NCBI RefSeq assembly: GCF_002744175.1
Contig: NZ_NKHF01000036.1
Location: forward strand, 1 to 64,000
Reading direction: 5' to 3'
Source: Pseudoalteromonas piscicida
Lineage (GTDB): Bacteria > Pseudomonadota > Gammaproteobacteria > Enterobacterales > Alteromonadaceae
DNA length: 64,000 bases
A program made the position numbers and the translations under genes. Positions within the stretch are counted from its first letter, which is position 1; each line of letters opens with the position of its first letter. The notes under the pieces were generated by a model. The model did not search any database, was not told where the DNA came from, and saw only the letters and a list, made by a program, of their open reading frames with translations. Below, one piece after another: positions 7,815 through 16,930 of this stretch.

Positions 7815-9710
7815 CTATTGGTGTTGGCTCACATCCCACAATTGCTTTAGCTCTTCAATAATAGCGGGATCGTCAATGGTAGATGGTACGATAATGTCTT
7901 CTCCGTCCACCAGCTGGCGCAGGTTCTTTCGGAGAATTTTACCCGAACGGGTTTTGGGTAAACGCTCAACCACTTTAATGGTTTTAAGACAGGCAATCGC
8001 GCCGATTTTTTCGCGGATCAGGCTTCTTATTTCCTCTGCAATGGCCGTTTCAGTGGTGTTTACGCCATCTTTTAATACCACCATGGCTATCGGTACTTGG
8101 CCTTTTAGCTCGTCTTTACCGGCGAATACCGCGCATTCTGCAATTGCATTGTGGCCAGCAACGATTTCTTCCATTTCACCGGTTGACAGTCTATGTCCGG
8201 CTACGTTTATTACGTCATCGGTGCGGCCCATAATAAAAAGGTAGCCGTCTTCATCAAAATACCCGCCATCACCAGAGAGATAATAACCGGGGTATTGTGA
8301 TAAGTAACTGCCTTTAAAGCGCACCGTGTTATTCCAAATAGTGGTTAAACAACCGGGAGGAAGTGGTAATTTCACCGCAACAACACCTTGTTGATTGGCT
8401 TCACATGGACTGCCGTCCACATCAAGGATCTCAACTTGATAGCCGGGCGTGGGAACAGTGGCACTACCGGCCTTTGTAGGCATCAATTCAATTCCAACTG
8501 GGTTAGATGCAATTGCCCAACCCGTTTCGGTTTGCCACCAGTGGTCGATTACCGGCAGCTTTGTAGTGGACTGTAACCAGTCGTAGGTGGCAGGGTCGAG
8601 TCGTTCACCAGCTAAAAATAGCGTTTTTAGACTGCTGGTGTTGTAGTTAGCCAAAAGCGCTGCGCTTGGATCTTCTTTTTTAATGGCACGAAATGCCGTG
8701 GGCGCACTAAAGAGTGCTGCCACTTGATATTCTTCAACCACCCGCCAAAACGCCCCTGCGTCTGGGGTTTTAATCGGTTTTCCTTCGTATAATACGCTGG
8801 TGCAACCATAAATCAGTGGGCCATAAACAATATAAGAATGCCCCACAACCCAGCCAATGTCGGATGCTGCCCAAAACACTTCTCCGGGCTCCATGCCGTA
8901 AACGGTTTTCATACTGTAGTTTAATGCTACAGCGTGGCCGCCCTGCTCTCGCACTACTCCTTTGGGTGTACCCGTGGTGCCAGAGGTATACAAAATATAA
9001 AGCGGATGCGTGCTTGGTAAGGGCACGGCATCAAAGGATTCAGGCGTGTTTGCCACCACCGTCCAATCTAAGTCTCTTGGCGACGACATTTGTGCTTGGT
9101 ATGCTTCACGCTGCAACACTATGCAATGCTCTACTTGATGTTTTGCCAACGACAAAGCTTCATCCAACATAGGTTTGTATTCAATAGTGCGGCCTATTTC
9201 AATTCCGCAAGACGCACTGATCACCAGTTTTGGTTTCGCATCATCTATTCTCACCGCAAGCTCATGAGGTGCAAAACCGCCGAACACCACCGAATGAATA
9301 GCACCCACGCGCGCACATGCAAGCATAGCAACGACCGCCTCTGGCACCATGGGCATATAAATTACCACCCTATCACCTACACTTACATCAAGTTGATTTA
9401 AGCCAGCTGCAAAATGGCTGACTTGAGAGAGCAACTCGCCATAGCTAATTTTGCGTTTGGTACTGGTCACCGGCGAGTCATAAATTAATGCAGTTTGCTC
9501 GCCTCGGCCTTGGTGTACATGATGGTCAAGTGCCAAATAGCTGGTATTCATCAAACCATCACTAAACCAATGACTCAGCCCCTCTTGGTCTTGGTTATGT
9601 CCGACTTTTGGTGGCGTATGCCAATCAAGTCGTGCCGCTTCTTTAAGCCAAAATGCCTCTGGGTCTTGGGAAAATGTTTGATATGCCTGTTGATAAGTTG
9701 TTGTTGTCAT
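7815..9710 (-). CDS. prpE: Propionyl-CoA synthetase
   Basis: A 631-residue AMP-forming acyl-CoA ligase that activates propionate (or acetate) to its CoA thioester. The adenylation core motif is YTSGTTGTPKGVV (about residues 240-252). The C-terminal catalytic lysine, a typical acetylation site, is in KTRSGKILRK. Length and N-terminal sequence fit PrpE better than Acs (about 650). No prpBCD genes adjoin it, so it appears solitary; propionate oxidation genes would lie elsewhere. The 273 bp upstream contain no gene. Confidence 0.85.
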   Translation of the reverse strand: MTTTTYQQAYQTFSQDPEAFWLKEAARLDWHTPPKVGHNQDQEGLSHWFSDGLMNTSYLALDHHVHQGRGEQTALIYDSPVTSTKRKISYGELLSQVSHFAAGLNQLDVSVGDRVVIYMPMVPEAVVAMLACARVGAIHSVVFGGFAPHELAVRIDDAKPKLVISASCGIEIGRTIEYKPMLDEALSLAKHQVEHCIVLQREAYQAQMSSPRDLDWTVVANTPESFDAVPLPSTHPLYILYTSGTTGTPKGVVREQGGHAVALNYSMKTVYGMEPGEVFWAASDIGWVVGHSYIVYGPLIYGCTSVLYEGKPIKTPDAGAFWRVVEEYQVAALFSAPTAFRAIKKEDPSAALLANYNTSSLKTLFLAGERLDPATYDWLQSTTKLPVIDHWWQTETGWAIASNPVGIELMPTKAGSATVPTPGYQVEILDVDGSPCEANQQGVVAVKLPLPPGCLTTIWNNTVRFKGSYLSQYPGYYLSGDGGYFDEDGYLFIMGRTDDVINVAGHRLSTGEMEEIVAGHNAIAECAVFAGKDELKGQVPIAMVVLKDGVNTTETAIAEEIRSLIREKIGAIACLKTIKVVERLPKTRSGKILRKNLRQLVDGEDIIVPSTIDDPAIIEELKQLWDVSQHQ

Positions 9711-9910
9711 AATAAGTTACTCAGTTTCTCTGGAACTTAGTAAAGATAGATAAAAAACCGCCAAGTTTTGATGAGACTTTAGTCTTGCGAGGATGATATA
9801 GATCAAAGTTGGGGGCTTAGATATGATTATGTTTGGGTAAGGAGCAGCCTCTACTACGGGTGTTAATGAGCACTTGTTTTTCTAATTTGATATAAATGTA
9901 ATCACAGCGT

Positions 9911-9950
9911 CCTGAACAATAGCCATGAGAATAGATATGACTATTATTCA
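9911..9950. other. Imperfect inverted repeat downstream of GntR gene
   Basis: CTGAACAATAGCCAT and ATGACTATTATTCAG are complementary at 13 of 15 positions around a 10-nt loop. It lies 34 bp beyond the stop of the GntR gene and lacks a T-tract in that direction. It may be a weak terminator or a repeat remnant. Confidence 0.35.
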
Positions 9951-9983
9951 GAAATCCACTAGGACCTATACAACCAAATTTAC

Positions 9984-10649
9984 CTACTGCTCGCTTTCAA
10001 GCTTTAGCAGCAGCGCTTTAATATCATCTTTTGCGCCGGTGATATGTTTTTTCAAAAAGTCACAAGCTCCGTCGGTATTTTTATCGCGGCATAATTCTAA
10101 TAGCTGGCGGTGTTCCTCTGGTGCGGTTTTTATGCCGCCAGCAAGTAGGATGTGCATACGCACGTAGCGCTCGGAGTTTTTACTATACACATCCACCAGC
10201 TCACGAGTTTGTGGACGCTGCGCTTTGCTGTAGAGTTTGCTGTGAAATTCGGCATTAAGCTTACCAGTTGCCAGCTGTGTATCGCCAGCGGCCATTGCTT
10301 CTTCAAGCTCGGCTAAGATGGCTTCAGCTTCTAGCAGGTCGCGTGCGGTTAACTTGTCGATTGAGTGACGTAACAGCTCGGCTTCTAACAATGCCCGTAG
10401 ATCAAATATTTCATCGATTTGCTCGGCACTTAAGCGCGTGACCGTCGCACCTTTGTGCGCTTCAAAGTTCACTAAGCCTTCGGCTTCTAGTTGCAGGAGT
10501 GCTTCTCTAACGGGAATACGGCTTACATTTAACTCATCTGCTAGCGCGGCTTGCCTCAGCGGCTCGCCCGCTTTGATTTCGCCAGTGAGGATTTTTTCAC
10601 GAATTGCTTCAGCAACTAATTGAGTTCGAGTTTTATGTACAATCGCCAT
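9984..10649 (-). CDS. GntR family (FCD) transcriptional regulator
   Basis: A 221-residue regulator with an N-terminal winged helix (about 10-70; LADELNVSRIPVREALLQLEAEG is shortened here to its core NVSRIPVREAL) and an all-helical FCD effector domain (about 80-215). FCD regulators usually bind carboxylate or amino-acid metabolites. It lies directly downstream of the hydroxyproline operon on the same strand, past a terminator, so it is probably the local repressor. Two TGTATACA-centred palindromes, in the divergent promoter (14292) and at the end of the aldehyde dehydrogenase gene (10794), are candidate operators. Confidence 0.88.
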   Translation of the reverse strand: MAIVHKTRTQLVAEAIREKILTGEIKAGEPLRQAALADELNVSRIPVREALLQLEAEGLVNFEAHKGATVTRLSAEQIDEIFDLRALLEAELLRHSIDKLTARDLLEAEAILAELEEAMAAGDTQLATGKLNAEFHSKLYSKAQRPQTRELVDVYSKNSERYVRMHILLAGGIKTAPEEHRQLLELCRDKNTDGACDFLKKHITGAKDDIKALLLKLESEQ

Positions 10650-10672
10650 AGTCTTTAGTAATTATTGTTTTA

Positions 10673-10701
10673 TGAACTCATTATAAACGTATCTGAGTTC
10701 A
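10673..10701. promoter_or_regulatory. Inverted repeat upstream of GntR gene
   Basis: TGAACTCA and TGAGTTCA are perfect 8-bp arms separated by 13 bp, 24-52 bp upstream of the regulator's start. This is the expected place for a promoter or autoregulatory operator. The sequence differs from the TGTATACA palindromes, so another protein may bind it. Confidence 0.4.
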
Positions 10702-10756
10702 AATTGCATGTTTGTCGAGTATATAAGTTTGATGTGCGAATTAGGTCTGAATAAAA

Positions 10757-10781
10757 AAGCCCATAGCAGTACTATGGGCTT
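10757..10781 (-). terminator. Intrinsic terminator of hydroxyproline operon
   Basis: The 10-bp arms AAGCCCATAG/CTATGGGCTT enclose a 5-nt loop. On the minus strand a run of six T follows. It lies 8 bp beyond the stop codon of the aldehyde dehydrogenase gene and separates it from the GntR gene. Confidence 0.88.
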
Positions 10782-10788
10782 GGTTTGC

Positions 10789-12285
10789 TTAACTTTGTAT
10801 ACAAATTGGTCTTACGAATCGTTTCAGCGCTTCTAACCCTACCGATGTAGAACGTACATCGGTTGATGACGGAAACGGGCCACCATGGTTCATGGTGGCA
10901 CACACTTCAACGCCCGTTGGCATTTGCCCGTAAATCAATCGACCTACGCGGTATTGTAACGCCTCTATAATATCTTCGGCTTGATGTAGGTCAGACTCAG
11001 TGCCATGAATACTGGCGGTGAGCTGTCCATCTAAGTCTGCGATTAAGTCTTCAAGCTGCGCTAAGTTGTCATAGCTCACCACTAAAGCACTTGGGCCAAA
11101 GACCTCCTCTTTAAGCCTTACGTCGGCTGTAAAACTTTCACTATCCGTAAAGAACAAATGGGCGCTGGCGTGAAACGACTGTGCTTGCTCACCAGCGCTT
11201 AATAAGGTGACCTGAGGGTGTGCTTTTAGCACCGCGATGCTGTTTTGATAAGCTTTTAAAATGCCTGGAGTCAATAAGGTATCAGAAGGCGCTGCGCTAA
11301 TATTTTGCTTAGCCGTCTCGATAAATGTTTGTGAATGATTGCTTGGCACCAACCAAATACCGGGGCTAGTACAAAATTGACCATTGCCCATCAGTAAAGA
11401 CTGGACAAATTGTGCACCAAGCTCTGCACCTTGCGACTGTATTTTTTCAGGTAAAACAATTTGCGGGTTTACGCTGCCAAGCTCACCGTAGAGTGGGATA
11501 GGCTCATGACGCTTCGTGATGGTGTCTTGCAATGCTTTTGCAACGCCAAAGGAGCCTGTAAATCCAACCGCTTTGATAGGCTCGGCTTTAACCAGGCAAT
11601 GTGCGACATCGTAAGCTTTCGCTTGCAACATAGAAAACACCCCGCTGGGCATATCGCACTTGCTTATTGCTGTGGCAATAGCTTTAGTCATTAGTTCACA
11701 CGTTGCTGGATGTGCTGGATGACCTTTATACACCACAGGGCAGCCAGCGGCTAAAGCAGCTGCGGTATCGCCTCCGAGCGTTGAGAAAGCATAAGGGAAG
11801 TTTGATGCACCAAACACCGCAACAACGCCAATAGGAATATGCTTAAGCTGTGTTTTTGGCTTAGGCAGCGGCGTGCGATTTGGGTCGGCTTGCTCTTCTT
11901 TATCTAGACTGAGCTCTGCTAGGTTATCTCTCAGCGCTGCGGCAAATGCGTTTAATTGGTTTACCGTGCGGCCACGCTCGCCCTCAAGCCTAGGCCTTGG
12001 CAGGTTAGTTTCTGCCATTGTGGTGGTTATTAGCTCATCACCTAAGGCGAGAATTTCTTGGGCTATGGTCTCTAAAAATTCTGCTCTAGCAGTCATCGAG
12101 GTTTTACGGTAAGCCTTAAAAGCCTGCTCCGCTGCATTAGTGGCTTCTTCTACTTGTGCTTCACTGGCGTTAAAAAATGCTTGCGTTAACGGTTCATTGG
12201 TTGCGGGGCAAAACGCGTAAAACGTTGATGCCGTTTGTGCGGCTTGCCACGCACCGTTGATGTAGCTCTTTCCTGATAAATTCAT
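10789..12285 (-). CDS. 2-oxoglutarate semialdehyde (2,5-dioxovalerate) dehydrogenase
   Basis: A 498-residue aldehyde dehydrogenase. The catalytic nucleophile is Cys305 in GNGQFCTSP and the general base Glu268 in YGELGSVNP. The cofactor site motif is FGASNFPYAFST. The sequence style (short, with the YGELGSVNP motif) fits the NADP-linked 2-oxoglutarate semialdehyde group rather than betaine or fatty aldehyde enzymes. It would perform the last step of hydroxyproline catabolism, oxidising the semialdehyde from the adjacent deaminase to 2-oxoglutarate. It is the third gene of the minus-strand operon, with a terminator right after it. Confidence 0.88.
   Translation of the reverse strand: MNLSGKSYINGAWQAAQTASTFYAFCPATNEPLTQAFFNASEAQVEEATNAAEQAFKAYRKTSMTARAEFLETIAQEILALGDELITTTMAETNLPRPRLEGERGRTVNQLNAFAAALRDNLAELSLDKEEQADPNRTPLPKPKTQLKHIPIGVVAVFGASNFPYAFSTLGGDTAAALAAGCPVVYKGHPAHPATCELMTKAIATAISKCDMPSGVFSMLQAKAYDVAHCLVKAEPIKAVGFTGSFGVAKALQDTITKRHEPIPLYGELGSVNPQIVLPEKIQSQGAELGAQFVQSLLMGNGQFCTSPGIWLVPSNHSQTFIETAKQNISAAPSDTLLTPGILKAYQNSIAVLKAHPQVTLLSAGEQAQSFHASAHLFFTDSESFTADVRLKEEVFGPSALVVSYDNLAQLEDLIADLDGQLTASIHGTESDLHQAEDIIEALQYRVGRLIYGQMPTGVEVCATMNHGGPFPSSTDVRSTSVGLEALKRFVRPICIQS
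10794..10805. promoter_or_regulatory. TTTGTATACAAA palindrome (candidate GntR site)
   Basis: A perfect 12-bp palindrome sharing the TTGTATACAA core with the site at 14292. It overlaps the last codons of the aldehyde dehydrogenase gene, an unusual place for an operator, so it may be coincidental. Confidence 0.3.
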
Positions 12286-12317
12286 TGTTAGCTCCTGTTT
12301 TCTTTCAGTCTTAACGG

Positions 12318-13319
12318 CTAGAGCACTTGAAAACCAAATGCATACGGATCTTCGTCATCTACAGTGATGCAGTTACTCCCCGTTTGGCGTGCCCAGCCTT
12401 GAATACTTGGCAGAATTGCGGCTTTTCCCGCAACTTCAGTGATACCTTCAACCTTGCCGATAAATTGGCTGCCTATGATGCTCTCATGAACAAAAGTATC
12501 GCCCTCTTTTAGCAATCCTTTTGCAAACAACTGTGCCATTCGTGCACTTGTACCAGTGCCGCAAGGCGACCTATCAATCGCTTTATCGCCATAAAATACT
12601 GCGTTGGCCGCATGACTATCTGGATGTTGTGGCGCGCCTGTCCATAACACATGGGAGGCACCACATACGGTCGAGTCTTCAGGGTGAACAGGGTTTATTT
12701 GCGCATTAACTGCCGCCCGTACTTTAGGGCTCCACGCCAGTAGGTCTGCGGCACAGCTTTGATCCACACCGGCAAATCGACTTTGAGGCTCCACAATAAT
12801 GTAAAAGTTGCCGCCATAGGCAATATCAACGATGAGCTCTCCTAGCCCATCAACGTGGACAGGCATGGTTTGATATGCCAAAAATGCCGGCACATTATAG
12901 AGCTTTACCCAAGACACTTTACCTGCCTTCATCTCATAATAGGCATTCACTCGTCCCGCTGGAGTATCAAGTTTGAGTACACCATATTCCCTTGGGGTAA
13001 TAAGGCCGCTTTCAAGGCCAAAAGTGACTGTCCCGATAGTGCCATGCCCACACATAGGCAAGCACCCTGAGGTTTCGATAAATAGGATTGCCACATCCCC
13101 ATCAGCAGTGGTCGGTGGGTATAAAAAGGCACCCGACATCATGTCATGGCCTCTGGGCTCAAACATCAGTGCGCGCCTTATCCAATCGTAGTCACGTAAA
13201 AAATGTTGGCGCTTTTCACTCATGCTCTCGCCCAAAAGCGTTGGATGACCGCTTGTGACCAAGCGCACGGGGTTGCCACAGGTGTGGCCATCAATACAAT
13301 AGTAGGTGCCTAAAATCAT
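12318..13319 (-). CDS. 4-hydroxyproline 2-epimerase (proline racemase family)
   Basis: A 333-residue enzyme that should convert trans-4-L-hydroxyproline to cis-4-D-hydroxyproline by two-base proton exchange. Both catalytic cysteines are present: Cys90 in PMCGHGTIG and Cys253 in DRSPCGTGTS. This argues against the trans-3-hydroxyproline dehydratase branch, where one is replaced by Thr. It is somewhat longer than usual (about 310). The gene begins 4 bp after the deaminase stop codon and sits in the same operon, which supports hydroxyproline rather than proline as substrate. Confidence 0.9.
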   Translation of the reverse strand: MILGTYYCIDGHTCGNPVRLVTSGHPTLLGESMSEKRQHFLRDYDWIRRALMFEPRGHDMMSGAFLYPPTTADGDVAILFIETSGCLPMCGHGTIGTVTFGLESGLITPREYGVLKLDTPAGRVNAYYEMKAGKVSWVKLYNVPAFLAYQTMPVHVDGLGELIVDIAYGGNFYIIVEPQSRFAGVDQSCAADLLAWSPKVRAAVNAQINPVHPEDSTVCGASHVLWTGAPQHPDSHAANAVFYGDKAIDRSPCGTGTSARMAQLFAKGLLKEGDTFVHESIIGSQFIGKVEGITEVAGKAAILPSIQGWARQTGSNCITVDDEDPYAFGFQVL

Positions 13320-13323
13320 ACGC

Positions 13324-14238
13324 TTAGTCCAAGTTATATTTACTTAAGTCAATACGACTTGCCATCGCTTCATCGAACAAGCGACTAACATAAGCTTTTT
13401 CTTCTTGGGTAAGAGGTAATCTTGGAGCGCGAGTCACTTCACTACCGCGTCCAGCTAATTGTTCTGCATATTTAATGCATTGCACCAGTGTGGGAATAGT
13501 ATCTAAGCGTAGTAAAGGTAAAAACCAACGCCACAGCTCGCGTGCTTCTTCATAGCGGCCTTGTTCAGCAAGTTTATAAATAGCCACCGACTCGCGTGGA
13601 AATACATTGGTCAACCCCGAGATCCAACCCGTCGCGCCCAACATTAGGCTCTCTAGTGCAATATCATCAACACCACCAAATACCACGTAGCGATCGCCAA
13701 AGGCGCTAAAAAGCTCACTTATCCGGCGGGTATCTTCCGTTGCTTCTTTTACGGAAACAATATTGAGCTCGTCAGCTAAGGTTTTCATGCCTTCAATAGA
13801 CACATCGACACCGTAGGTCACCGGATTGTTATAAATCATAATAGGTAATGCCGTGCTTCGCGCTACCTGTTGGTAATGATGGATCGCTTCGCGCTCAGTT
13901 GAGCGATAAACCATTCCTGGTAATACCATCAGTCCATCTATACCGAGCGCTTCAGCATCCTTAGCAAATTCAACAGCAAGTGCGGTTGTGGTTTCTGCTA
14001 CACCACTTAGCAGTGGCACCCTATCACCAACTACCTCTCTTGCGGCTTTTAAGACTTGGCGTTTCTCGTCTGCCGTAAGAGAGCAGTTTTCACCTACGGT
14101 GCCTAATACTATGATGCCATGAACCCCTTCGTTGATCAGGTTATCTATCATCGCGGTGGTGGTGTCAAAGTTGATACTTTCATCGTCATGGAATTGAGTG
14201 GTTACTGCTGGATATACACCCTGCCAATTTACCTTCAT
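13324..14238 (-). CDS. Pyrroline-4-hydroxy-2-carboxylate deaminase (DapA family)
   Basis: A 304-residue TIM-barrel protein of the dihydrodipicolinate synthase superfamily. The Schiff-base lysine is Lys164 in VSVKEATED and the conserved tyrosine is Tyr136 in IYNNPVTYG. In hydroxyproline clusters this family deaminates and dehydrates pyrroline-4-hydroxy-2-carboxylate to 2-oxoglutarate semialdehyde. The genuine dapA is not expected in this context, and the neighbours (epimerase, semialdehyde dehydrogenase) fit the catabolic role. It is the first gene of the minus-strand operon. Confidence 0.88.
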   Translation of the reverse strand: MKVNWQGVYPAVTTQFHDDESINFDTTTAMIDNLINEGVHGIIVLGTVGENCSLTADEKRQVLKAAREVVGDRVPLLSGVAETTTALAVEFAKDAEALGIDGLMVLPGMVYRSTEREAIHHYQQVARSTALPIMIYNNPVTYGVDVSIEGMKTLADELNIVSVKEATEDTRRISELFSAFGDRYVVFGGVDDIALESLMLGATGWISGLTNVFPRESVAIYKLAEQGRYEEARELWRWFLPLLRLDTIPTLVQCIKYAEQLAGRGSEVTRAPRLPLTQEEKAYVSRLFDEAMASRIDLSKYNLD

Positions 14239-14291
14239 GGTTCTCGCCTTTTCTTAGGTTGTTTAGTTATTGTGCTTGCCATAATAGGTAT

Positions 14292-14303
14292 ATTGTATAC
14301 AAT
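14292..14303. promoter_or_regulatory. ATTGTATACAAT palindrome in divergent promoter
   Basis: A perfect 12-bp palindrome in the 228-bp gap between the deaminase gene (minus) and the dehydrogenase gene (plus). Its TGTATACA core is of the kind bound by FCD-type GntR regulators, and one is encoded at 9984. One bound dimer could control both transcription units. The rest of the gap is AT-rich. Confidence 0.6.
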
Positions 14304-14466
14304 AATCAATATTCAAAACGGGGAATTTTTATTTCTCTCATAAAATGACTAGGTAATAGAAATCTAATTAACTGATTTAATTAAAGTAAATTTTTTAAAT
14401 GTCGGTACTCTTTGCCATTACTCATGTGGCTAGGAAGAGATACAATTTAGAAGCATGAGGTAAGCT

Positions 14467-15702
14467 GTGGAAAATAATAATAAAATTGCAGTGATTGGCG
14501 CAGGGATCATTGGGATCACGATGGCGCTACAGCTGGCTCGACGAGGTCACGCCGTCACTCTGTTTGATAAAAGCCGCCCAGCAGAGGGCTGCTCTAAAGG
14601 TAACGCAGGACATTTTGCCACCGAACAAGTATTTCCTATGGCAGATCCAACTTTGCTAACAAAGGTACCTGGCATGTTAGTTGATCCAGTGGGGCCCTTG
14701 CGTATTGAGCCAACCTCCCTACTCAAGAATATTCCCTGGTTCGTACGATTCTTAACGCAAATGAAAAGTCGCTGTTTCCGAACTGGAACAAGTGCTCTCA
14801 GAAGTCTAAATGAACGCGCACTACCCGCATATCAGCGATTACTTGGTGATAAATATCATACACTTATATCTAGCAACGGCAGTTTACTGGTATTTGAAGG
14901 TGACGAAAGCTCAGCGCGCCAAAGCTATAACAAATATGCCAAACAAGACATCTCGGTCAGCTTACTTACCGGTGATCAAGCCCGAGAAATGGAGCCGAGC
15001 CTATCAAGTACCATTACCTGGGCACTGTATTTTGATAAAGTGGCGCACAGTACAGATCCTTATGCCCTTTGTGTAACGTTATTTGAACTGTTTATTCAAC
15101 TGGGAGGAGAATTCAAACAAAGCGCAGTCGAAAAGATTACACAAACAGAGCACGGCTACATACTTAATGCAGCAGAGCACCAGACGACCTTCGACAAAGT
15201 TGTTATAACTACAGGGGTGGCGAGTAAAACCCTTTGTGGATCTTTAGGTTACCCACTGCCCATGATTGCTGAGCGTGGTTATCATAATATGTTGACAGTG
15301 AACAATACACTGGCAAGACCCGTCGCATCGAATGAACGAGGATTTATTATGACGCCAATGGCAACAGGGTTGAGACTTGCCGGAACTGTCGAGTTTGCTG
15401 CATTGGATAGCAAACCCAATTACAGCCGTGCTCGCGCATTATTGCATCATGCAAGTATTTTATTAAGGCAGCCTCTGCCACAACATAGTGAAACGCTATG
15501 GGTTGGCTGTCGTCCTTCACTCCCAGATTATTTACCTGTGATTGGACCTGCACCAAATCATCACAACCTTTATTTTGCCCTAGGCCATCAGCACTTAGGA
15601 CTGACCCAAGCCGCAATTTCAAGTGAATGTATCGCAGATCTGATTGACAACAAGCCCAACGACATCGATCTTACTCCTTTTAGTATTGCTCGATTTAATT
15701 AG
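14467..15702 (+). CDS. FAD-dependent D-amino acid (D-hydroxyproline) dehydrogenase
   Basis: A 411-residue DadA-type oxidoreductase. The FAD-binding Rossmann motif is at the N terminus (AVIGAGIIGITMALQLARRG, residues 9-28). A second conserved stretch near the C terminus (GHQHLGLTQA) contacts the flavin. Start is GTG with GAGG 6 nt upstream. In this cluster it should oxidise cis-4-D-hydroxyproline to the pyrroline substrate of the divergent deaminase, passing electrons to the respiratory chain. This is a one-gene enzyme, unlike the multi-subunit dehydrogenases of some pseudomonads. The substrate is inferred from context. Confidence 0.85.
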   Translation: MENNNKIAVIGAGIIGITMALQLARRGHAVTLFDKSRPAEGCSKGNAGHFATEQVFPMADPTLLTKVPGMLVDPVGPLRIEPTSLLKNIPWFVRFLTQMKSRCFRTGTSALRSLNERALPAYQRLLGDKYHTLISSNGSLLVFEGDESSARQSYNKYAKQDISVSLLTGDQAREMEPSLSSTITWALYFDKVAHSTDPYALCVTLFELFIQLGGEFKQSAVEKITQTEHGYILNAAEHQTTFDKVVITTGVASKTLCGSLGYPLPMIAERGYHNMLTVNNTLARPVASNERGFIMTPMATGLRLAGTVEFAALDSKPNYSRARALLHHASILLRQPLPQHSETLWVGCRPSLPDYLPVIGPAPNHHNLYFALGHQHLGLTQAAISSECIADLIDNKPNDIDLTPFSIARFN

Positions 15703-15718
15703 CTAAGGATCACAAAAA

Positions 15719-16930
15719 ATGAAAGGTATTGCATACCAAAGTGCGCAGCAAGCGCTAGATAACTTAGAAGATATGACCAAAGGCGTAGCGCCAATTGGCG
15801 AAAGCGAGTATTTAGCAAGAATAGAGAAAGCTCAACAATATATGCAGCAGAACAACATTGATGCACTCTATTTAAATGCTGGTACAAATTTAAAATACTT
15901 TACGGGTTTGCAATGGTACGCCAGTGAGCGTTTGGTAGGTGCAATCTTACCTGCACATGGACAAGTTCAGTTTATCGTCCCGTTTTTTGAAATAGGCTCC
16001 ATTAAGGATTATTGGCTGATTGAGGGCCCTATTCATGCATGGCAGGAAGAAGAGTCTCCTTACGAGCTCGTCGCAAACGTACTTAACACACTCAATATTG
16101 ATAGCACAGGCACACTCGCCATTGACGAAAGCACTGCGTTTTTTGTTGCTGATGGGATCAGACTCGCGGCATCTGAGCTTTCGCTTATCAATGCAAAGGC
16201 AGTAACCGCCCATTGCAGAATGCATAAATCGGCCAATGAAATAGCCCTTATTCAACGCGCAATGGACATGACGCTTGCTGTACATAAAGCAACGGCTTCT
16301 ATGCTCTATGAAGGGATCACAACCACAGAGGTTGAAGCTTTCATTAACGATGCACACAAAAAAGTGGGAGCACCGGGCAACTATTTTTGTATTGTGCTAT
16401 TTGGGGTGGCGTCGTCATTCCCACATGGTGTAAAAAATCCACAAACGCTCAAAAAAGGCGATGTAGTTCTAATCGACACTGGCTGTAAACTCCATGGCTA
16501 CCTTAGTGATATTACCCGTACGTATGTTTTTGGCGAGGCCAGCGAAAAGCAAAAGTCCGTTTGGCAAATTGAAAAGCAAGCGCAAATTGCCGCCTTTAAT
16601 GCAGCTAAGATTGGCGCTACCTGTGGTGCCGTAGATAAAGCCGCGAGAGAGTATATTGCCAGCAACGGATTAGGCCCAGATTACCAATTACCAGGCTGTC
16701 CGCACCGTACCGGACATGGCATTGGTCTGGATATCCACGAATGGCCTTATTTAGTCAAAGACAACCCAGAGCCGCTTGCCGCTGGAATGTGTTTTTCAAA
16801 TGAGCCTATGCTTGTGGTTCCCGATGAATTTGGCATTCGCTTGGAAGACCATTTTTATATGACCGACGATGGTCCGCGTTGGTTTACCGAACCTGCCCAT
16901 GCTATCGATGACCCATTCGCAACTAAGTAA
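15719..16930 (+). CDS. M24 family metallopeptidase (Xaa-Pro type)
   Basis: A 403-residue peptidase with an N-terminal creatinase-like domain (about 30-160) and a pita-bread catalytic domain (about 170-395). The metal ligands are visible: two Asp in VLIDTGCKLHGYLSDITR, His in RTGHGIGLDIHE, Glu in SNEPMLV and Glu in IRLEDHF. M24B enzymes hydrolyse bonds next to proline. Beside hydroxyproline genes it likely trims imported Xaa-Pro or Xaa-Hyp dipeptides. It follows the dehydrogenase by 16 bp and is co-transcribed. A creatinase-like activity is possible but less supported. Confidence 0.87.
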   Translation: MKGIAYQSAQQALDNLEDMTKGVAPIGESEYLARIEKAQQYMQQNNIDALYLNAGTNLKYFTGLQWYASERLVGAILPAHGQVQFIVPFFEIGSIKDYWLIEGPIHAWQEEESPYELVANVLNTLNIDSTGTLAIDESTAFFVADGIRLAASELSLINAKAVTAHCRMHKSANEIALIQRAMDMTLAVHKATASMLYEGITTTEVEAFINDAHKKVGAPGNYFCIVLFGVASSFPHGVKNPQTLKKGDVVLIDTGCKLHGYLSDITRTYVFGEASEKQKSVWQIEKQAQIAAFNAAKIGATCGAVDKAAREYIASNGLGPDYQLPGCPHRTGHGIGLDIHEWPYLVKDNPEPLAAGMCFSNEPMLVVPDEFGIRLEDHFYMTDDGPRWFTEPAHAIDDPFATK

